Shown: positions 43,740 to 59,178 of the stretch, one piece after another
How the letters are laid out: each line of letters opens with the position of its first letter
Position numbering within the stretch: the stretch's first letter is position 1
Assembly (NCBI GenBank): GCA_963829585.1
Contig: CAWHJD010000021.1
Span: 186,001-250,000 of the forward strand
Length of the DNA stretch: 64,000 nucleotides
Source: Sva-07 sp963829585
GTDB lineage: Bacteria > Actinomycetota > Acidimicrobiia > Acidimicrobiales > Ilumatobacteraceae
Direction of reading: 5' to 3'
Notes under the pieces: generated by a model
What the model saw: only the letters and a program-made list of their open reading frames with translations
The model's database searches: none
What the model was told of the DNA's origin: nothing
Made by a program: the position numbers and the translations under genes

Positions 43740-45350
43740 GTGGGAGTGCTCACCTCTGATCCGCTCCTCGTGTTGTTCGTCGTGGTCGCCCTCGGGGCGG
43801 CGCTCGCCAGGGTGCGGATCAAGGGCGTCGGACTCGGCCCGGCCGCGGCGCTGTTCGCCGGGCTGGCGGTGTCGGCGGCCAATCCCGACCTGGCCGAACT
43901 CCCGGCCATCATCCCGCTGTTCGGGCTGGCGTTGTTCATCTACACCGTCGGGCTGGCGTCGGGCCCCGCGTTCTTCGGCGGCCTGCGCCAGGACGGCATG
44001 CGCGTGAGCATCGCGGTCGCCGTGCTGCTGGCAGCGATCGGGCTCACCGTCGGCGGCGTCAGCGCACTCTTCGACTTCGATGCCGGTGCCCGTGCCGGGC
44101 TGTTCGCCGGATCGCAGACGAACACCCCGGCACTGTCGGCCGCCCTCGAGCAGCTCGCTCCCCAGATCGCGTCGGGCGAGGTCACCGATCCGGTCGTCGG
44201 CTACTCGCTCGCGTACCCGCTCGGGGTCGTGGCGATGATCGCCGCCTCCGGATGGTCGCTTCGCCGGGTGCGACATCCGGGCCGCCATGCCGACCCCTCG
44301 CGAGACTCCGGTGCTCCTCGTCAGGGCAACGCCACCAGCGCCACCGTGGTCGTCACCCGCGCGGACCTGCCGAGCCTCGGGGAGTTGCGGTCGTGGCAGG
44401 GCGAACGGCTCGCCTTCTCGCGGGTCGAACACGGCGGCGACGTCGACCTCGCCACCAACGACGTCGTGCTCGTCCCCGGCGACCTCTGCACCGTCATCGG
44501 CACGCCGGACACCGTCGATCGCTTCGTCGAGTGGGCCGGTTACCGCAGCGAACGCCACCTCGCGCTCGACCGCAAGAAGCTCGACTTCCGCCGCATCTCG
44601 GTGTCGAAGCGGGAGTTGGCCGGAGTGCGCCTGCGCGACGTCGACCTGGAGGGACGTTTCGGCGCGATGGCGACCCGCGTCCGGCGGGGCGATGCCGACC
44701 TGCTCGTCGATCGTGACTTCGTCCTGCGTCTCGGCGACCGGGTGCGCGTCGTCGGTCCGACCGGCAAGATGGGCGAGATCGCTGCTGCGCTCGGCGACTC
44801 CGACCGCAAGCTCAGCGAGGTCGACGCGCTGGGATTCGCCACCGGCCTCGCGCTCGGCCTGCTCCTCGCTCAGCTGACGATTCCCCTGCCCGGCGGCGGC
44901 GAGATCGAGCTGGGCGTCGGGGGCGGACCACTGATCGTCGCGCTCGTCCTCGGTACCCTCGGGCGGAGCGGCCCCTTCACGTGGCAGATCCCGTACGCCG
45001 CGAACCTGACCATCCGCCAGCTCGGTGTGTCGTTGTTCCTCGGCGGCGTGGGCATCCGATCGGGAGCGACGTTCGCCGAGTCGGTGGGGACCGGTGTCGG
45101 CCTGCAACTCGCCGTGGCCGGGGTGATCGTCACGGCTGCCACAGCCGGACTGGCGACGATCATGATCCGTGCCCTTCGGCGCGATCCGGTCGACGGTGCC
45201 GGGATGATCGCCGGCATCCAGACACAACCGGCGGTGTTGGCGTTCGCCGCCGAACGAGCCGACGGCGACGAGCGCGTCGACACCGGCTACGCCCTCGTGT
45301 TCCCGCTCGCCATGATCCTCAAGCTGATCGTCGTCCAGCTGCTCATCTGA
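43740..45350 (+). CDS. AAE-family (AspT/YidE-like) membrane transporter with RCK_C domains
   Basis: A 536-residue inner-membrane protein of the aspartate:alanine exchanger family. N-terminal helices cover residues about 8-160 (with the conserved FIYTVGLASGPAFF and AGSQTNTPALSAAL), a cytosolic pair of RCK_C/TrkA-C domains covers about 190-355 (ELRSWQGERLAFSRV and KRELAGVRLRDVDL), and C-terminal helices repeat the fold (RQLGVSLFLGGVGIRSG and AGIQTQPAVLAFAAE). The exported or exchanged substrate is unknown. The start is a GTG. It is divergent from rpsL and convergent with rpoC, an insertion between two otherwise conserved clusters. Confidence 0.88.
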   Translation: MGVLTSDPLLVLFVVVALGAALARVRIKGVGLGPAAALFAGLAVSAANPDLAELPAIIPLFGLALFIYTVGLASGPAFFGGLRQDGMRVSIAVAVLLAAIGLTVGGVSALFDFDAGARAGLFAGSQTNTPALSAALEQLAPQIASGEVTDPVVGYSLAYPLGVVAMIAASGWSLRRVRHPGRHADPSRDSGAPRQGNATSATVVVTRADLPSLGELRSWQGERLAFSRVEHGGDVDLATNDVVLVPGDLCTVIGTPDTVDRFVEWAGYRSERHLALDRKKLDFRRISVSKRELAGVRLRDVDLEGRFGAMATRVRRGDADLLVDRDFVLRLGDRVRVVGPTGKMGEIAAALGDSDRKLSEVDALGFATGLALGLLLAQLTIPLPGGGEIELGVGGGPLIVALVLGTLGRSGPFTWQIPYAANLTIRQLGVSLFLGGVGIRSGATFAESVGTGVGLQLAVAGVIVTAATAGLATIMIRALRRDPVDGAGMIAGIQTQPAVLAFAAERADGDERVDTGYALVFPLAMILKLIVVQLLI

Positions 45351-45364
45351 GCCACGACGCGAAG

Positions 45365-45428
45365 AACCCCGGTTTGCGCTGCAATTCGGTTGGCACGGGC
45401 CAACCGAATTGTCACGCAAACCGGGGTT
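45365..45428. terminator. Long bidirectional terminator between transporter and rpoC
   Basis: AACCCCGGTTTGCG pairs with CGCAAACCGGGGTT (14 bp) and, inside it, AATTCGGTTGGC pairs with GCCAACCGAATT (12 bp) around an ACGG loop; the two stems are separated by symmetric 4-base internal loops. It lies 14 bp after the transporter stop and 37 bp after the rpoC stop and should terminate both converging transcripts. Confidence 0.9.
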
Positions 45429-45464
45429 CAGACCGGGGTTCGGACCGAGTTACCGACCGGGTGG

Positions 45465-49373
<3,909 letters not shown>

Positions 49374-49449
49374 GTGGGTTCCTCGGGTTCGCGCTGGGTG
49401 TTCGTTCTAGGTGTCTCGTGGGGTCGATCGGCTTGTCGGCGGCGGGGGA

Positions 49450-49464
49450 AGCGCCAGCGACGAG
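49450..49464 (+). repeat. SASDE-word dispersed repeat, copy 4
   Basis: AGCGCCAGCGACGAG on the plus strand (opposite orientation to copies 1-3) in the rpoB-rpoC gap, preceded by GGGGGA and followed by CCGCAGG. It is not in a known gene. Confidence 0.65.
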
Positions 49465-49469
49465 CCGCA

Positions 49470-49510
49470 GGGAGGGAGCGGTCAAAGCGAAGCGGAGACC
49501 AGTCCCTCCC
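49470..49510 (-). promoter_or_regulatory. Hairpin in the rpoB-rpoC gap
   Basis: GGGAGGGA (49470-49477) and TCCCTCCC (49503-49510) form a perfect 8-bp stem; in the loop GGTC and GACC can extend it. It begins 8 bp after the rpoB stop on the transcript. It may be a processing or attenuation site between the two polymerase genes; full termination is unlikely as rpoC would then need another promoter. Confidence 0.5.
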
Positions 49511-49517
49511 CAGCAGG

Positions 49518-53144
<3,627 letters not shown>

Positions 53145-53260
53145 GGATCACTCTCCAGAAAATCGAGGGTGGACGACGCAGAATGCTGCGACGTGATGTC
53201 GGGCGCGCTTGACCAAGACCGAAGGGACGGTAGGGGACAGCAGACGCACGGCAACGTTCG

Positions 53261-53290
53261 ATGCTATCCAGAGGGGACGCACAACGTCAA
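53261..53290 (-). promoter_or_regulatory. Putative proximal promoter of rpoB
   Basis: TTGACG (53290-53285) and TAGCAT (53266-53261) on the minus strand with 18 bp between, about 120 bp before the rpoB start. Second of two promoter matches. Confidence 0.5.
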
Positions 53291-53347
53291 CCGCTGTCGG
53301 CGGGTAAATCGCCGAACGGGACGTGGGTAACCGCTGAATTGCGGGAC

Positions 53348-53376
53348 AACGTAAAGAAGTCGGTCGCGAATGTCAA
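53348..53376 (-). promoter_or_regulatory. Putative distal promoter of rpoB
   Basis: A consensus -35 TTGACA (53376-53371) and TACGTT (53353-53348) are exactly 17 bp apart on the minus strand. It lies downstream of the rplL terminator, so rpoBC can be transcribed independently of rplJL. Confidence 0.6.
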
Positions 53377-53468
53377 GCATCGTCGGAGAACTGACATCTT
53401 CTCGTGACGAAGGTCCCGGTCCGGCTCACGGTCCGGTGGCCCCGCTCACGGGTCCGTGGGCCCGCTCA

Positions 53469-53546
53469 CGGGTCCTGTCACCGGCGAAGCGTCGGGGCTG
53501 CGGCCTCCGGCCGGTCCCCGCCACTCCCCCGGCGCCACCCGTTCGC
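53469..53546 (+). repeat. Left arm of a large imperfect inverted repeat
   Basis: This 78-bp arm matches the reverse complement of 53688-53766 at roughly 80 percent by eye, including a perfect 16-bp block (53470-53485 against 53750-53765), a central CGGCC dyad and a shared GGCGCCACCCG end. It is preceded by imperfect direct repeats of CCCGCTCACGGGTCC (53422-53475). Confidence 0.8.
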
Positions 53547-53600
53547 TGTCTCGCAGCACCAGTCGGAGTACAACTCACCACTTGGAGGGAGGGGGCATAT

Positions 53601-53636
53601 TGAAGAACCCCGGGGGAAGGCCCCCGGGGTTCTTCA
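53601..53636 (-). terminator. Terminator hairpin downstream of rplL
   Basis: TGAAGAACCCCGGGGG pairs perfectly with CCCCCGGGGTTCTTCA (16 bp) around an AAGG loop. It lies 154 bp after the rplL stop, midway between the arms of the large inverted repeat, and should end the rplJ-rplL message before rpoB. Confidence 0.85.
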
Positions 53637-53687
53637 TCTGCTCACCCCAAGCGAGGGGCAAGCTTGTCTGTTGCTGTGCCTGCGTAG

Positions 53688-53766
53688 GCGAGCGGGTGGC
53701 GCCGGGGCGATTTCGGGGAACGGCCGAAGGCCGCACGCCCCGAGATCGTGCCGGTGACAGGACCCG
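53688..53766 (-). repeat. Right arm of a large imperfect inverted repeat
   Basis: Mirror of 53469-53546. Its inner part contains a strong small dyad (CGGCCGAAGGCCG) and it ends 24 bp before the rplL stop codon, so the arm lies in the 3' untranslated region of the rplJL message. Confidence 0.8.
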
Positions 53767-53790
53767 CTCGCCGGGAGCGCGGCAAGCGGA

Positions 53791-54174
53791 TCAGGCGAGC
53801 TTGACCGTCGCGCCGACTTCTTCGAGCTTGGCCTTGGCGACGTCGGCCTCGGCCTTGCTGACCTTCTCCATGAGCGCCTTCGGGGCCGCATCGACGAGGT
53901 CCTTCGCGTCCTTCAGGCCCACGCCGAGGAGGTCCTTGACGACCTTCACGACCTGGATCTTCTGCGCGCCGGAGCTCTCGAGGACGACGTCGAACTCGTC
54001 CTTCTCCTCTTCGGCAGCGGCGTCGCCGCCACCGCCGGCCGGGGCCGCCGCGGCAACCGCGACAGGCGCGGCTGCAGTCACTTCGAACTTCTCTTCGAAC
54101 GCGTCGAGCAGTTCCTTGAGCTCGATGACGGTCATGTTGCCGATCGCGTCGAGTACTTCTTCCTTCGTTGCCAT
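53791..54174 (-). CDS. rplL: 50S ribosomal protein L7/L12
   Basis: Stalk protein that recruits translation GTPases. The 127 residues begin MATKEEVLDAIGNMTVIELK, have an Ala/Gly-rich hinge (AAAPAGGGGDAAAEEEKDEF), and the C-terminal domain with KIQVVKVVKDLLGVGLKDAK and EKVSKAEADVAKAKLEEVGA. It follows rplJ by 50 bp. Confidence 0.97.
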   Translation of the reverse strand: MATKEEVLDAIGNMTVIELKELLDAFEEKFEVTAAAPVAVAAAAPAGGGGDAAAEEEKDEFDVVLESSGAQKIQVVKVVKDLLGVGLKDAKDLVDAAPKALMEKVSKAEADVAKAKLEEVGATVKLA

Positions 54175-54224
54175 GTGGGCGTCTCCTTGTTTCAGATCTT
54201 CGGAATTGGGTGTGGTGTTCGTGG

Positions 54225-54770
54225 TCAGGCGGCCTCGGCGGCTGCCTTTTGATCGATGAGTGCGGACAGTCCGTACGCGAAGTTGCGCGGGAGCGCCTGG
54301 AGAAGACCAGCGGTCTTGACCAGGGGCGCCTGGAACGCGCCGGCCAACTGGGCCAGCAGTACTTCGCGCGAGGGCAGACTCGCCAGTGCCTTGACATCAT
54401 CGGCGGTCATCGGCGTGTCGCCGAGGACCCCGCCCTTGATGACGAGCGATGGATTCGTCCGGGACTGATCGAGCAGCGCCTTGGCGGCCGCCACCGAGTC
54501 ACCGGTGACGAACGTGAGGGCGGTCGGACCGAGCAGATACTCGTTGAGGCTCTCGTAGCCCGCGTCAGCCGCAGCCAGACGTGCCAGGGTGTTCTTGTAC
54601 ACCTTGTGCTCGGCTCCGGCGGCCCGGAGCGGCGAGCGCAGGTTGGCCATCTGGCCGACCTTCATCCCGCGGTACTCGGACACGAACACCGCCACGCTCT
54701 CGTTGAGCTTGGCGACGATCTCCTCGACGATCGCGACCTTCTCGGGTCGTGGTGTGGTCGTCGTTGTCAT
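54225..54770 (-). CDS. rplJ: 50S ribosomal protein L10
   Basis: Base of the L7/L12 stalk and, in many bacteria, autoregulator of its own operon. The ATG at 54770 gives 181 residues beginning MTTTTTPRPEKVAIVEEIVA; FVSEYRGMKVGQMANLRSPL and HKVYKNTLARLAA are diagnostic. An excellent Shine-Dalgarno (AAAGGAGG) lies about 8 nt upstream. The long leader before it is structured. Confidence 0.96.
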   Translation of the reverse strand: MTTTTTPRPEKVAIVEEIVAKLNESVAVFVSEYRGMKVGQMANLRSPLRAAGAEHKVYKNTLARLAAADAGYESLNEYLLGPTALTFVTGDSVAAAKALLDQSRTNPSLVIKGGVLGDTPMTADDVKALASLPSREVLLAQLAGAFQAPLVKTAGLLQALPRNFAYGLSALIDQKAAAEAA

Positions 54771-54775
54771 GTGTG

Positions 54776-54950
54776 CATACCTCCTTTCGCTGCAACTCGT
54801 GGTGCTCGCATCAGATGCGAACACCGACGAGGAGCGCAGGCACGCCGGACGGATCCGGCGGGCGTGGTTCTCCGGCGATATGCACCTCGGTTGGTGGGCG
54901 GACCCATTATCCCCTGACGGGGGCCAACGGTCTCAGGCGAGCGACCGTTC
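54776..54950 (-). promoter_or_regulatory. Structured leader upstream of rplJ (L10-leader candidate)
   Basis: The 213-bp gap between rplA and rplJ contains two clear dyads near the rplJ start: 54802-54824 (11-bp arms, one G-U) and 54843-54860 (CGCCGGA/TCCGGCG, 7 bp), plus a smaller CCCCTGACGGGGG. L10 binds a kink-turn leader to control its operon in several phyla; place and structure fit, but I cannot confirm the kink-turn by eye. Confidence 0.5.
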
Positions 54951-54957
54951 AATATGT

Positions 54958-54985
54958 GATCGGCAGAAGACTACCGCTGCCGATC
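54958..54985 (-). terminator. Hairpin at the end of rplA
   Basis: GATCGGCAG and CTGCCGATC form a perfect 9-bp stem with a 10-base loop, overlapping the rplA stop codon. No U-tract follows, so it may be an RNA-stability or processing element rather than a strict terminator. Confidence 0.5.
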
Positions 54986-55679
54986 AGTTTTCGGGCTTGA
55001 GACGGCCGGTGTCGACATGGACCCCGGGACCCATCGTGGACGAGACGGTGATCTTCTTGAGGTACTTGCCCTTGGCCGAGGACGGCTTGGCTCGCTGGAT
55101 CTCGTCGATCACGGCACGGAAGTTCTGCTCCAGCGCCGACAGCTCGAAGCTGGCCTTGCCGAGCGGCACGTGCACGTTGCCGTAGCGGTCGGTCCGGTAC
55201 TCGACCTTGCCACCCTTGAAGTCCTCGACGGCCTTGCCCACGTCGGTCGTGACCGTGCCGGTCTTCGGGTTGGGCATGAGCCCACGCGGGCCGAGCACGC
55301 GGCCGAGGCGACCGACGACCGGCATCATGTCGGGGGTGGCGATGACGAGATCGAAATCCATCTTGCCGCTCTCGACGTCGGACGCGAGGTCGTCGGCACC
55401 GACGATGTCGGCGCCGGCGGCGCGGGCCTCGTCGGCAGCTTCGCCGGTGGCGAACACGGCGACGCGAATGTCCTTGCCGGTGCCCGCCGGCAGCGCGACG
55501 GTGCCGCGGACCATCTGGTCGGCCTTGCGGGGGTCGACGCCGAGGCGGATCGAGATGTCGACGCCTTCGTCGAACTTCGCCGACGCCATCGTCTTGACGA
55601 GCCCGACCGCTTCGACCGGGCCGTAGAACTGGTCCCGATCGAACTGCTTGAGCGCGTTTGCGTACTTCTTGCCTGACAT
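54984..55679 (-). CDS. rplA: 50S ribosomal protein L1
   Basis: L1 stalk protein that handles E-site tRNA and represses its own operon in E. coli. The 231 residues begin MSGKKYANALKQFDRDQFYG and contain VALPAGTGKDIRVAVFATG, GRVLGPRGLMPNPKTGTVTT and KYLKKITVSSTMGPGVHVD. It follows rplK by 100 bp, a wider gap than usual, holding a palindrome. Confidence 0.97.
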   Translation of the reverse strand: MSGKKYANALKQFDRDQFYGPVEAVGLVKTMASAKFDEGVDISIRLGVDPRKADQMVRGTVALPAGTGKDIRVAVFATGEAADEARAAGADIVGADDLASDVESGKMDFDLVIATPDMMPVVGRLGRVLGPRGLMPNPKTGTVTTDVGKAVEDFKGGKVEYRTDRYGNVHVPLGKASFELSALEQNFRAVIDEIQRAKPSSAKGKYLKKITVSSTMGPGVHVDTGRLKPEN

Positions 55680-55749
55680 TGTGTGTCTCCCTCAGTGGAA
55701 AGCCCGCCGGGCGAGGTTGTCCCGGTCGTGGCTGTGGTGGATCGTGCAA

Positions 55750-55766
55750 CAGGGGTCTGACCCCTG
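55750..55766. repeat. Short palindrome between rplK and rplA
   Basis: CAGGGGTC and GACCCCTG are separated by a single T. It lies 13 bp after the rplK stop on the message. Because L1 often regulates rplK-rplA at the mRNA level, a role in control is possible, but the palindrome may equally be a dispersed repeat. Confidence 0.5.
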
Positions 55767-55779
55767 ATGCAAGAGTGAA

Positions 55780-56205
55780 CTACTTGACTTCGATGCCCAT
55801 CGAGCGGGCGGTGCCACGGACCTGCTGTTTGGCAGCTTCCATGTCGTACGCGTTGAGGTCGGGCAGCTTGATGGTGGCGATCTCCTCGAGTTGCGCCTCG
55901 GTGATCGAACCAGCGATCTCCGAGCCCGGGTTGTTCGCCGCCTTCGCGAGGCCGGCCTTCTCACGCACGAGCACCGCCGTGGGCGGTGTCTTGAGCACGA
56001 ACTCGAACGTGCGATCTTCGTAGATGGTGATCTCGGTCGGGATGACCGTGCCGGCCTGGGCCTCGGTTCGGGCGTTGTACGCCTTCACGAAGTCCATGAT
56101 CGCGATCCCGTGCGGGCCCAGTGCCGTACCGACGGGCGGTGCGGGGCTGGCCTTGCCGGCTTCGATCTGGATCTTGACGACCGTGAGGATCTTCTTCTTC
56201 GCCAT
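55780..56205 (-). CDS. rplK: 50S ribosomal protein L11
   Basis: GTPase-centre protein, target of thiopeptides and needed for stringent response. The 141 residues contain KIQIEAGKASPAPPVGTALG, GIAIMDFVKAYNARTEAQAG and the C-terminal VRGTARSMGIEVK. The KTPP loop needed for RNA binding (VLKTPPTAVLV) is intact. It follows nusG by 39 bp. Confidence 0.97.
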   Translation of the reverse strand: MAKKKILTVVKIQIEAGKASPAPPVGTALGPHGIAIMDFVKAYNARTEAQAGTVIPTEITIYEDRTFEFVLKTPPTAVLVREKAGLAKAANNPGSEIAGSITEAQLEEIATIKLPDLNAYDMEAAKQQVRGTARSMGIEVK

Positions 56206-56244
56206 GGTGATGTTCCTTTGTTGTTGTCCGTCGCCAGTGGCGAA

Positions 56245-57108
56245 TCAGAGTTTGGCGACCTGGCTGAAGTCCATCTCCACCAGGGTCTCGCGACCGAAGA
56301 TGTTGACGAGGACCTTCAGCTTCATGTGGTCTGCATTGATCTCGGCGATCTGGCCGGTGAAGTCGGCGAACGGGCCTTCCTTCACGCGAACGCTCTCGCC
56401 TTCTTCGTAGTCGAGCTTCGCCTTGCGACGAGGTGCTGCATCGACGCCTTCGGTCTTCGGCGTGAGGAATGTCTTGACCTCGCGGCGCGACAGCGGGGTC
56501 GGCTTCTGTCCCTGACGGCTCTGGCCGACGAAGCCGGTGATGCCGGGAGTGTTGCGCACGCAGTACCAGGACTCGTCGTCCATGATGCAGCGCACCAGCA
56601 GGTAGCCGGGGAAGACCTTGCGCTGAACGGTCTGCTTCTTGCCGTTCTTGAATTCGTCGACCTCTTCCATGGGGATGACGATCTCGTAGATCTTGTCTTC
56701 CATGTTCATCGACTGGATGCGGGCCTCGAGGTTGGCCGTGACCTTCTTCTCGTAGCCCGACTGCGTGTGCACCACGTACCACTGGCCGGGGCGCATCGTC
56801 GGATCATCCACCGGCTCGGGCTCCGGCTCGCCGAGTTCGTCGTCGAGTTCGACCTCTTCGTCGGCCTCCACCTCGGCGTCGTCGTCGGGAGCCTCCGCTT
56901 CGTCGTCGGAGGCAGCGTCGTCGGCACCGGTCTCGATGTGCATGGCTTCGACTTCTTCGGCGACGTCGGTGCCGTGGTTGGTGTCGTCGTCGTTCTCGGC
57001 CGTCTCTGCGAACACATCGGTGTCGCCGACGGGGAGCAGGTCGAGCGGGTTCGTGGTCTCGTCGTTGTCGGTCATGTCGTCGCTCGTCGTCTCGGTGTCG
57101 TTGGTCAT
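56245..57108 (-). CDS. nusG: Transcription antitermination/pausing factor NusG with acidic N-terminal extension
   Basis: Binds RNA polymerase and couples it with the ribosome or Rho. I chose the ATG at 57108, one base after the secE stop, giving 287 residues. The first about 105 residues are very acidic and rich in Thr, Asp and Glu (AENDDDTNHGTDVAEEVEAM), as in other actinobacterial NusG but long. The NGN domain starts at QWYVVHTQSGYEKKVTANLE, with KVFPGYLLVRCIMDDESWYC, and the KOW domain is at GESVRVKEGPFADFTGQIAE. Confidence 0.95.
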   Translation of the reverse strand: MTNDTETTSDDMTDNDETTNPLDLLPVGDTDVFAETAENDDDTNHGTDVAEEVEAMHIETGADDAASDDEAEAPDDDAEVEADEEVELDDELGEPEPEPVDDPTMRPGQWYVVHTQSGYEKKVTANLEARIQSMNMEDKIYEIVIPMEEVDEFKNGKKQTVQRKVFPGYLLVRCIMDDESWYCVRNTPGITGFVGQSRQGQKPTPLSRREVKTFLTPKTEGVDAAPRRKAKLDYEEGESVRVKEGPFADFTGQIAEINADHMKLKVLVNIFGRETLVEMDFSQVAKL

Positions 57109-57109
57109 G

Positions 57110-57409
57110 TCAGGAGGAGTAGAACCACTGGGAGAATTCGGAGAAGACGAAGTCGAGTCCACCGACCAGCGCCGTGTACACCACGACGGTGATGATCACG
57201 ATGATGGAGTAGCGCTTGACCTCCGGCCGATCCGGCCAGGCGACCTTGCGCATCTCGTCGCGAACTTCTCGCAGGTACTGGCGGATGCCCACCCGCTCGT
57301 TCTTCTTCTTCGCAGTCGGCTGGGCGCGCGTCGGCTTGCCCTGCTCGTCGAGGGCACCCATCTTGCGAAGCTGTCGCTTCTGCTCGCGGTTCAGATCGTC
57401 CAGTGACAT
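57110..57409 (-). CDS. secE: Preprotein translocase subunit SecE
   Basis: Clamp subunit of SecYEG. The 99 residues have an N-terminal basic part, the amphipathic helix YLREVRDEMRKVAWPDRPEV and one transmembrane helix (SIIVIITVVVYTALVGGLDF), typical of single-helix SecE. It follows tRNA-Trp and precedes nusG by one base. Confidence 0.96.
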   Translation of the reverse strand: MSLDDLNREQKRQLRKMGALDEQGKPTRAQPTAKKKNERVGIRQYLREVRDEMRKVAWPDRPEVKRYSIIVIITVVVYTALVGGLDFVFSEFSQWFYSS

Positions 57410-57430
57410 GATTTCTCGTTCGGTGGTGGG

Positions 57431-57503
57431 CAGGGCAGGAGGGACTCGAACCCCCGACCGTCGGTTTTGGAGACCGATGCTCTACCAGCTGAGCTACTGC
57501 CCT
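57431..57503 (-). tRNA. tRNA-Trp (CCA)
   Basis: Cloverleaf of 73 nt: acceptor AGGGCAG pairs with CTGCCCT, discriminator G. The D arm TAGCTCAGCTGGTAGAGCA, the anticodon loop CTCCAAA (anticodon CCA) and the T loop GGTTCGAGTCC are all present. The 3' CCA is not encoded. Upstream of secE, its usual bacterial position. Confidence 0.95.
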
Positions 57504-57606
57504 CGGGGCGGGACACGCCGAGTACCTGTCGAGGGTACCAGCGCATCCACGAAGGCTGACTGCGGCCGTTGGCGGCCGCACTCGCTGCCCGTTCATCTCC
57601 TCCTGG

Positions 57607-57771
57607 TCAGCGGGTCTCCTTGTGGAGGGTGTGCTGACGCTCGTTGGCGCAGTACTTCTTCATCTCGAGGCGTTCACGGTCGTTGACCTTGGACTTCATC
57701 GTGATGTAGTTACGCCGCTTGCACTCGGTGCACTCGAGGGTCACCTTGACCCGCTTGTCACTCTTGGCCAT
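57607..57771 (-). CDS. rpmG: 50S ribosomal protein L33
   Basis: Small E-site-region protein of 54 residues beginning MAKSDKRVKVTLECTECKRR, with RNYITMKSKVNDRERLEMKK and YCANERQHTLHKETR. One Cys-x2-Cys pair is present and one further Cys plus His may complete a zinc site. It lies between tuf copy 2 and tRNA-Trp, a common actinobacterial arrangement. Confidence 0.94.
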   Translation of the reverse strand: MAKSDKRVKVTLECTECKRRNYITMKSKVNDRERLEMKKYCANERQHTLHKETR

Positions 57772-57812
57772 GTCGGTTCTCTTCTCTGTTCAGACTTCGA
57801 AAGTATTCAGGG

Positions 57813-58999
57813 TCACTTCAGGATCTTGGTGACACGGCCAGCGCCGACAGTACGACCACCCTCACGAATGGCGAAACGCAAACCCTCATCCATCGCGATC
57901 GGCTTGCCCAACTCCACCGTGATCTCCACATTGTCACCAGGCATCACCATCTCCGTACCAGCCGGCAACTCGATCGTGCCCGTCACATCAGTCGTACGGA
58001 AAAAGAACTGCGGACGATAATTGTTGAAGAACGGCTTGTGACGCCCACCCTCATCCTTGTTCAACACATACACCTGACCCTCGAAATTCGTGTGCGGCGT
58101 GATGCTGAACCCGGCTTGCACAACACCTGCCCCCGCTCCACATCCTCCTTCGCCGTCCCACGCAACAACGCACCGATGTTGTCACCCGCCTGACCCTCAT
58201 CGAGCAACTTACGGAACATCTCCACACCCGTACACGTCGTCTTCTGCGTATCACGCAACCCGACGATCTCGATCTCATCACCCGTATGGATGATCCCCTG
58301 CTCCACCTTGCCCGTCACCACCGTGCCACGACCCGTGATCGTGAACACATCCTCGATCGGCATCAAGAACGGCTTGTCCAACTCACGCACCGGCAACGGA
58401 ATGAACTCATCACAAGCATTCATCAGCTCCATGATCTTCTCCTGCCACACCGGGTCACCCTCCAACGCCTTCAACGCCGACACCTGCACCACCGGAGCAT
58501 CATCACCAGGGAACTCGTACTCGTTCAACAGCTCACGAACCTCGAGCTCCACCAACTCCAACAGCTCCTCGTCATCGACCATGTCAGCCTTGTTCAACGC
58601 CACCACGATGTACGGCACACCCACCTGACGGGCCAACAACACATGCTCACGCGTCTGCGGCATCGGACCATCCGTCGCCGCAACCACCAAAATCGCGCCA
58701 TCCACCTGCGCCGCACCCGTGATCATGTTCTTGATGTAGTCAGCATGACCCGGCATGTCCACATGCGCATAATGACGATTCTCCGTCTCGTACTCGATAT
58801 GCGCAATCGAGATCGTGATACCACGAGCCTTCTCCTCCGGCGCCTTGTCGATCGTGTCGAACGCCTGGAACTCAGCCAACCCACGCTCCGACAACGTCTT
58901 CGAAATCGCCGCCGTCAACGTCGTCTTCCCATGGTCGATATGACCCATCGTCCCAATATTCACATGCGGCTTGTTGCGCTCGAACTTCTGCTTGCTCAT
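57813..58999 (-). CDS. tuf: Elongation factor Tu, copy 2, with the same 2-base frame break
   Basis: Nearly identical to copy 1 over its full 1187 bp; only a handful of substitutions are visible (for example Ile in EFIPLPV instead of Val, and synonymous changes near 58455, 58525 and 58873), while flanking sequence differs completely. The frame break is at the same place (about 58104-58108, after VLCKPGS) and skipping two bases restores domain 3. All GTPase motifs are intact. The tRNA-Thr, tRNA-Met, tuf, secE, nusG order recalls the tufB locus of enterobacteria. The near-identity of distant copies points to gene conversion. Confidence 0.9.
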
Positions 59000-59061
59000 T
59001 GCTGTCCTCTGACTCCTGAGGTGATTCCGAAACGGATCGGGGTTTCTGACTGGATATGTAG

Positions 59062-59135
59062 TAGCGGCGATCGGACTTGAACCGATGACCTTCCGATTAT
59101 GAGCCGGATGCTCTGACCAACTGAGCTACGCCGCC
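59062..59135 (-). tRNA. tRNA-Met (CAT)
   Basis: Cloverleaf of 74 nt: acceptor GGCGGCG with CGCCGCT, D arm TAGCTCAGTTGGTCAGAGCA, anticodon loop CTCATAA (anticodon CAT) and T arm GGTTCAAGTCC. The acceptor pair 1-72 is G-U/C type and no CCA is encoded. The A-U-free first pair and standard D arm suggest elongator Met rather than initiator; an Ile2 tRNA cannot be fully excluded. Confidence 0.9.
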
Positions 59136-59178
59136 AGGGTTTTGCTCGCGACCGGACGGTTGCCCGACCACTTGGTCG

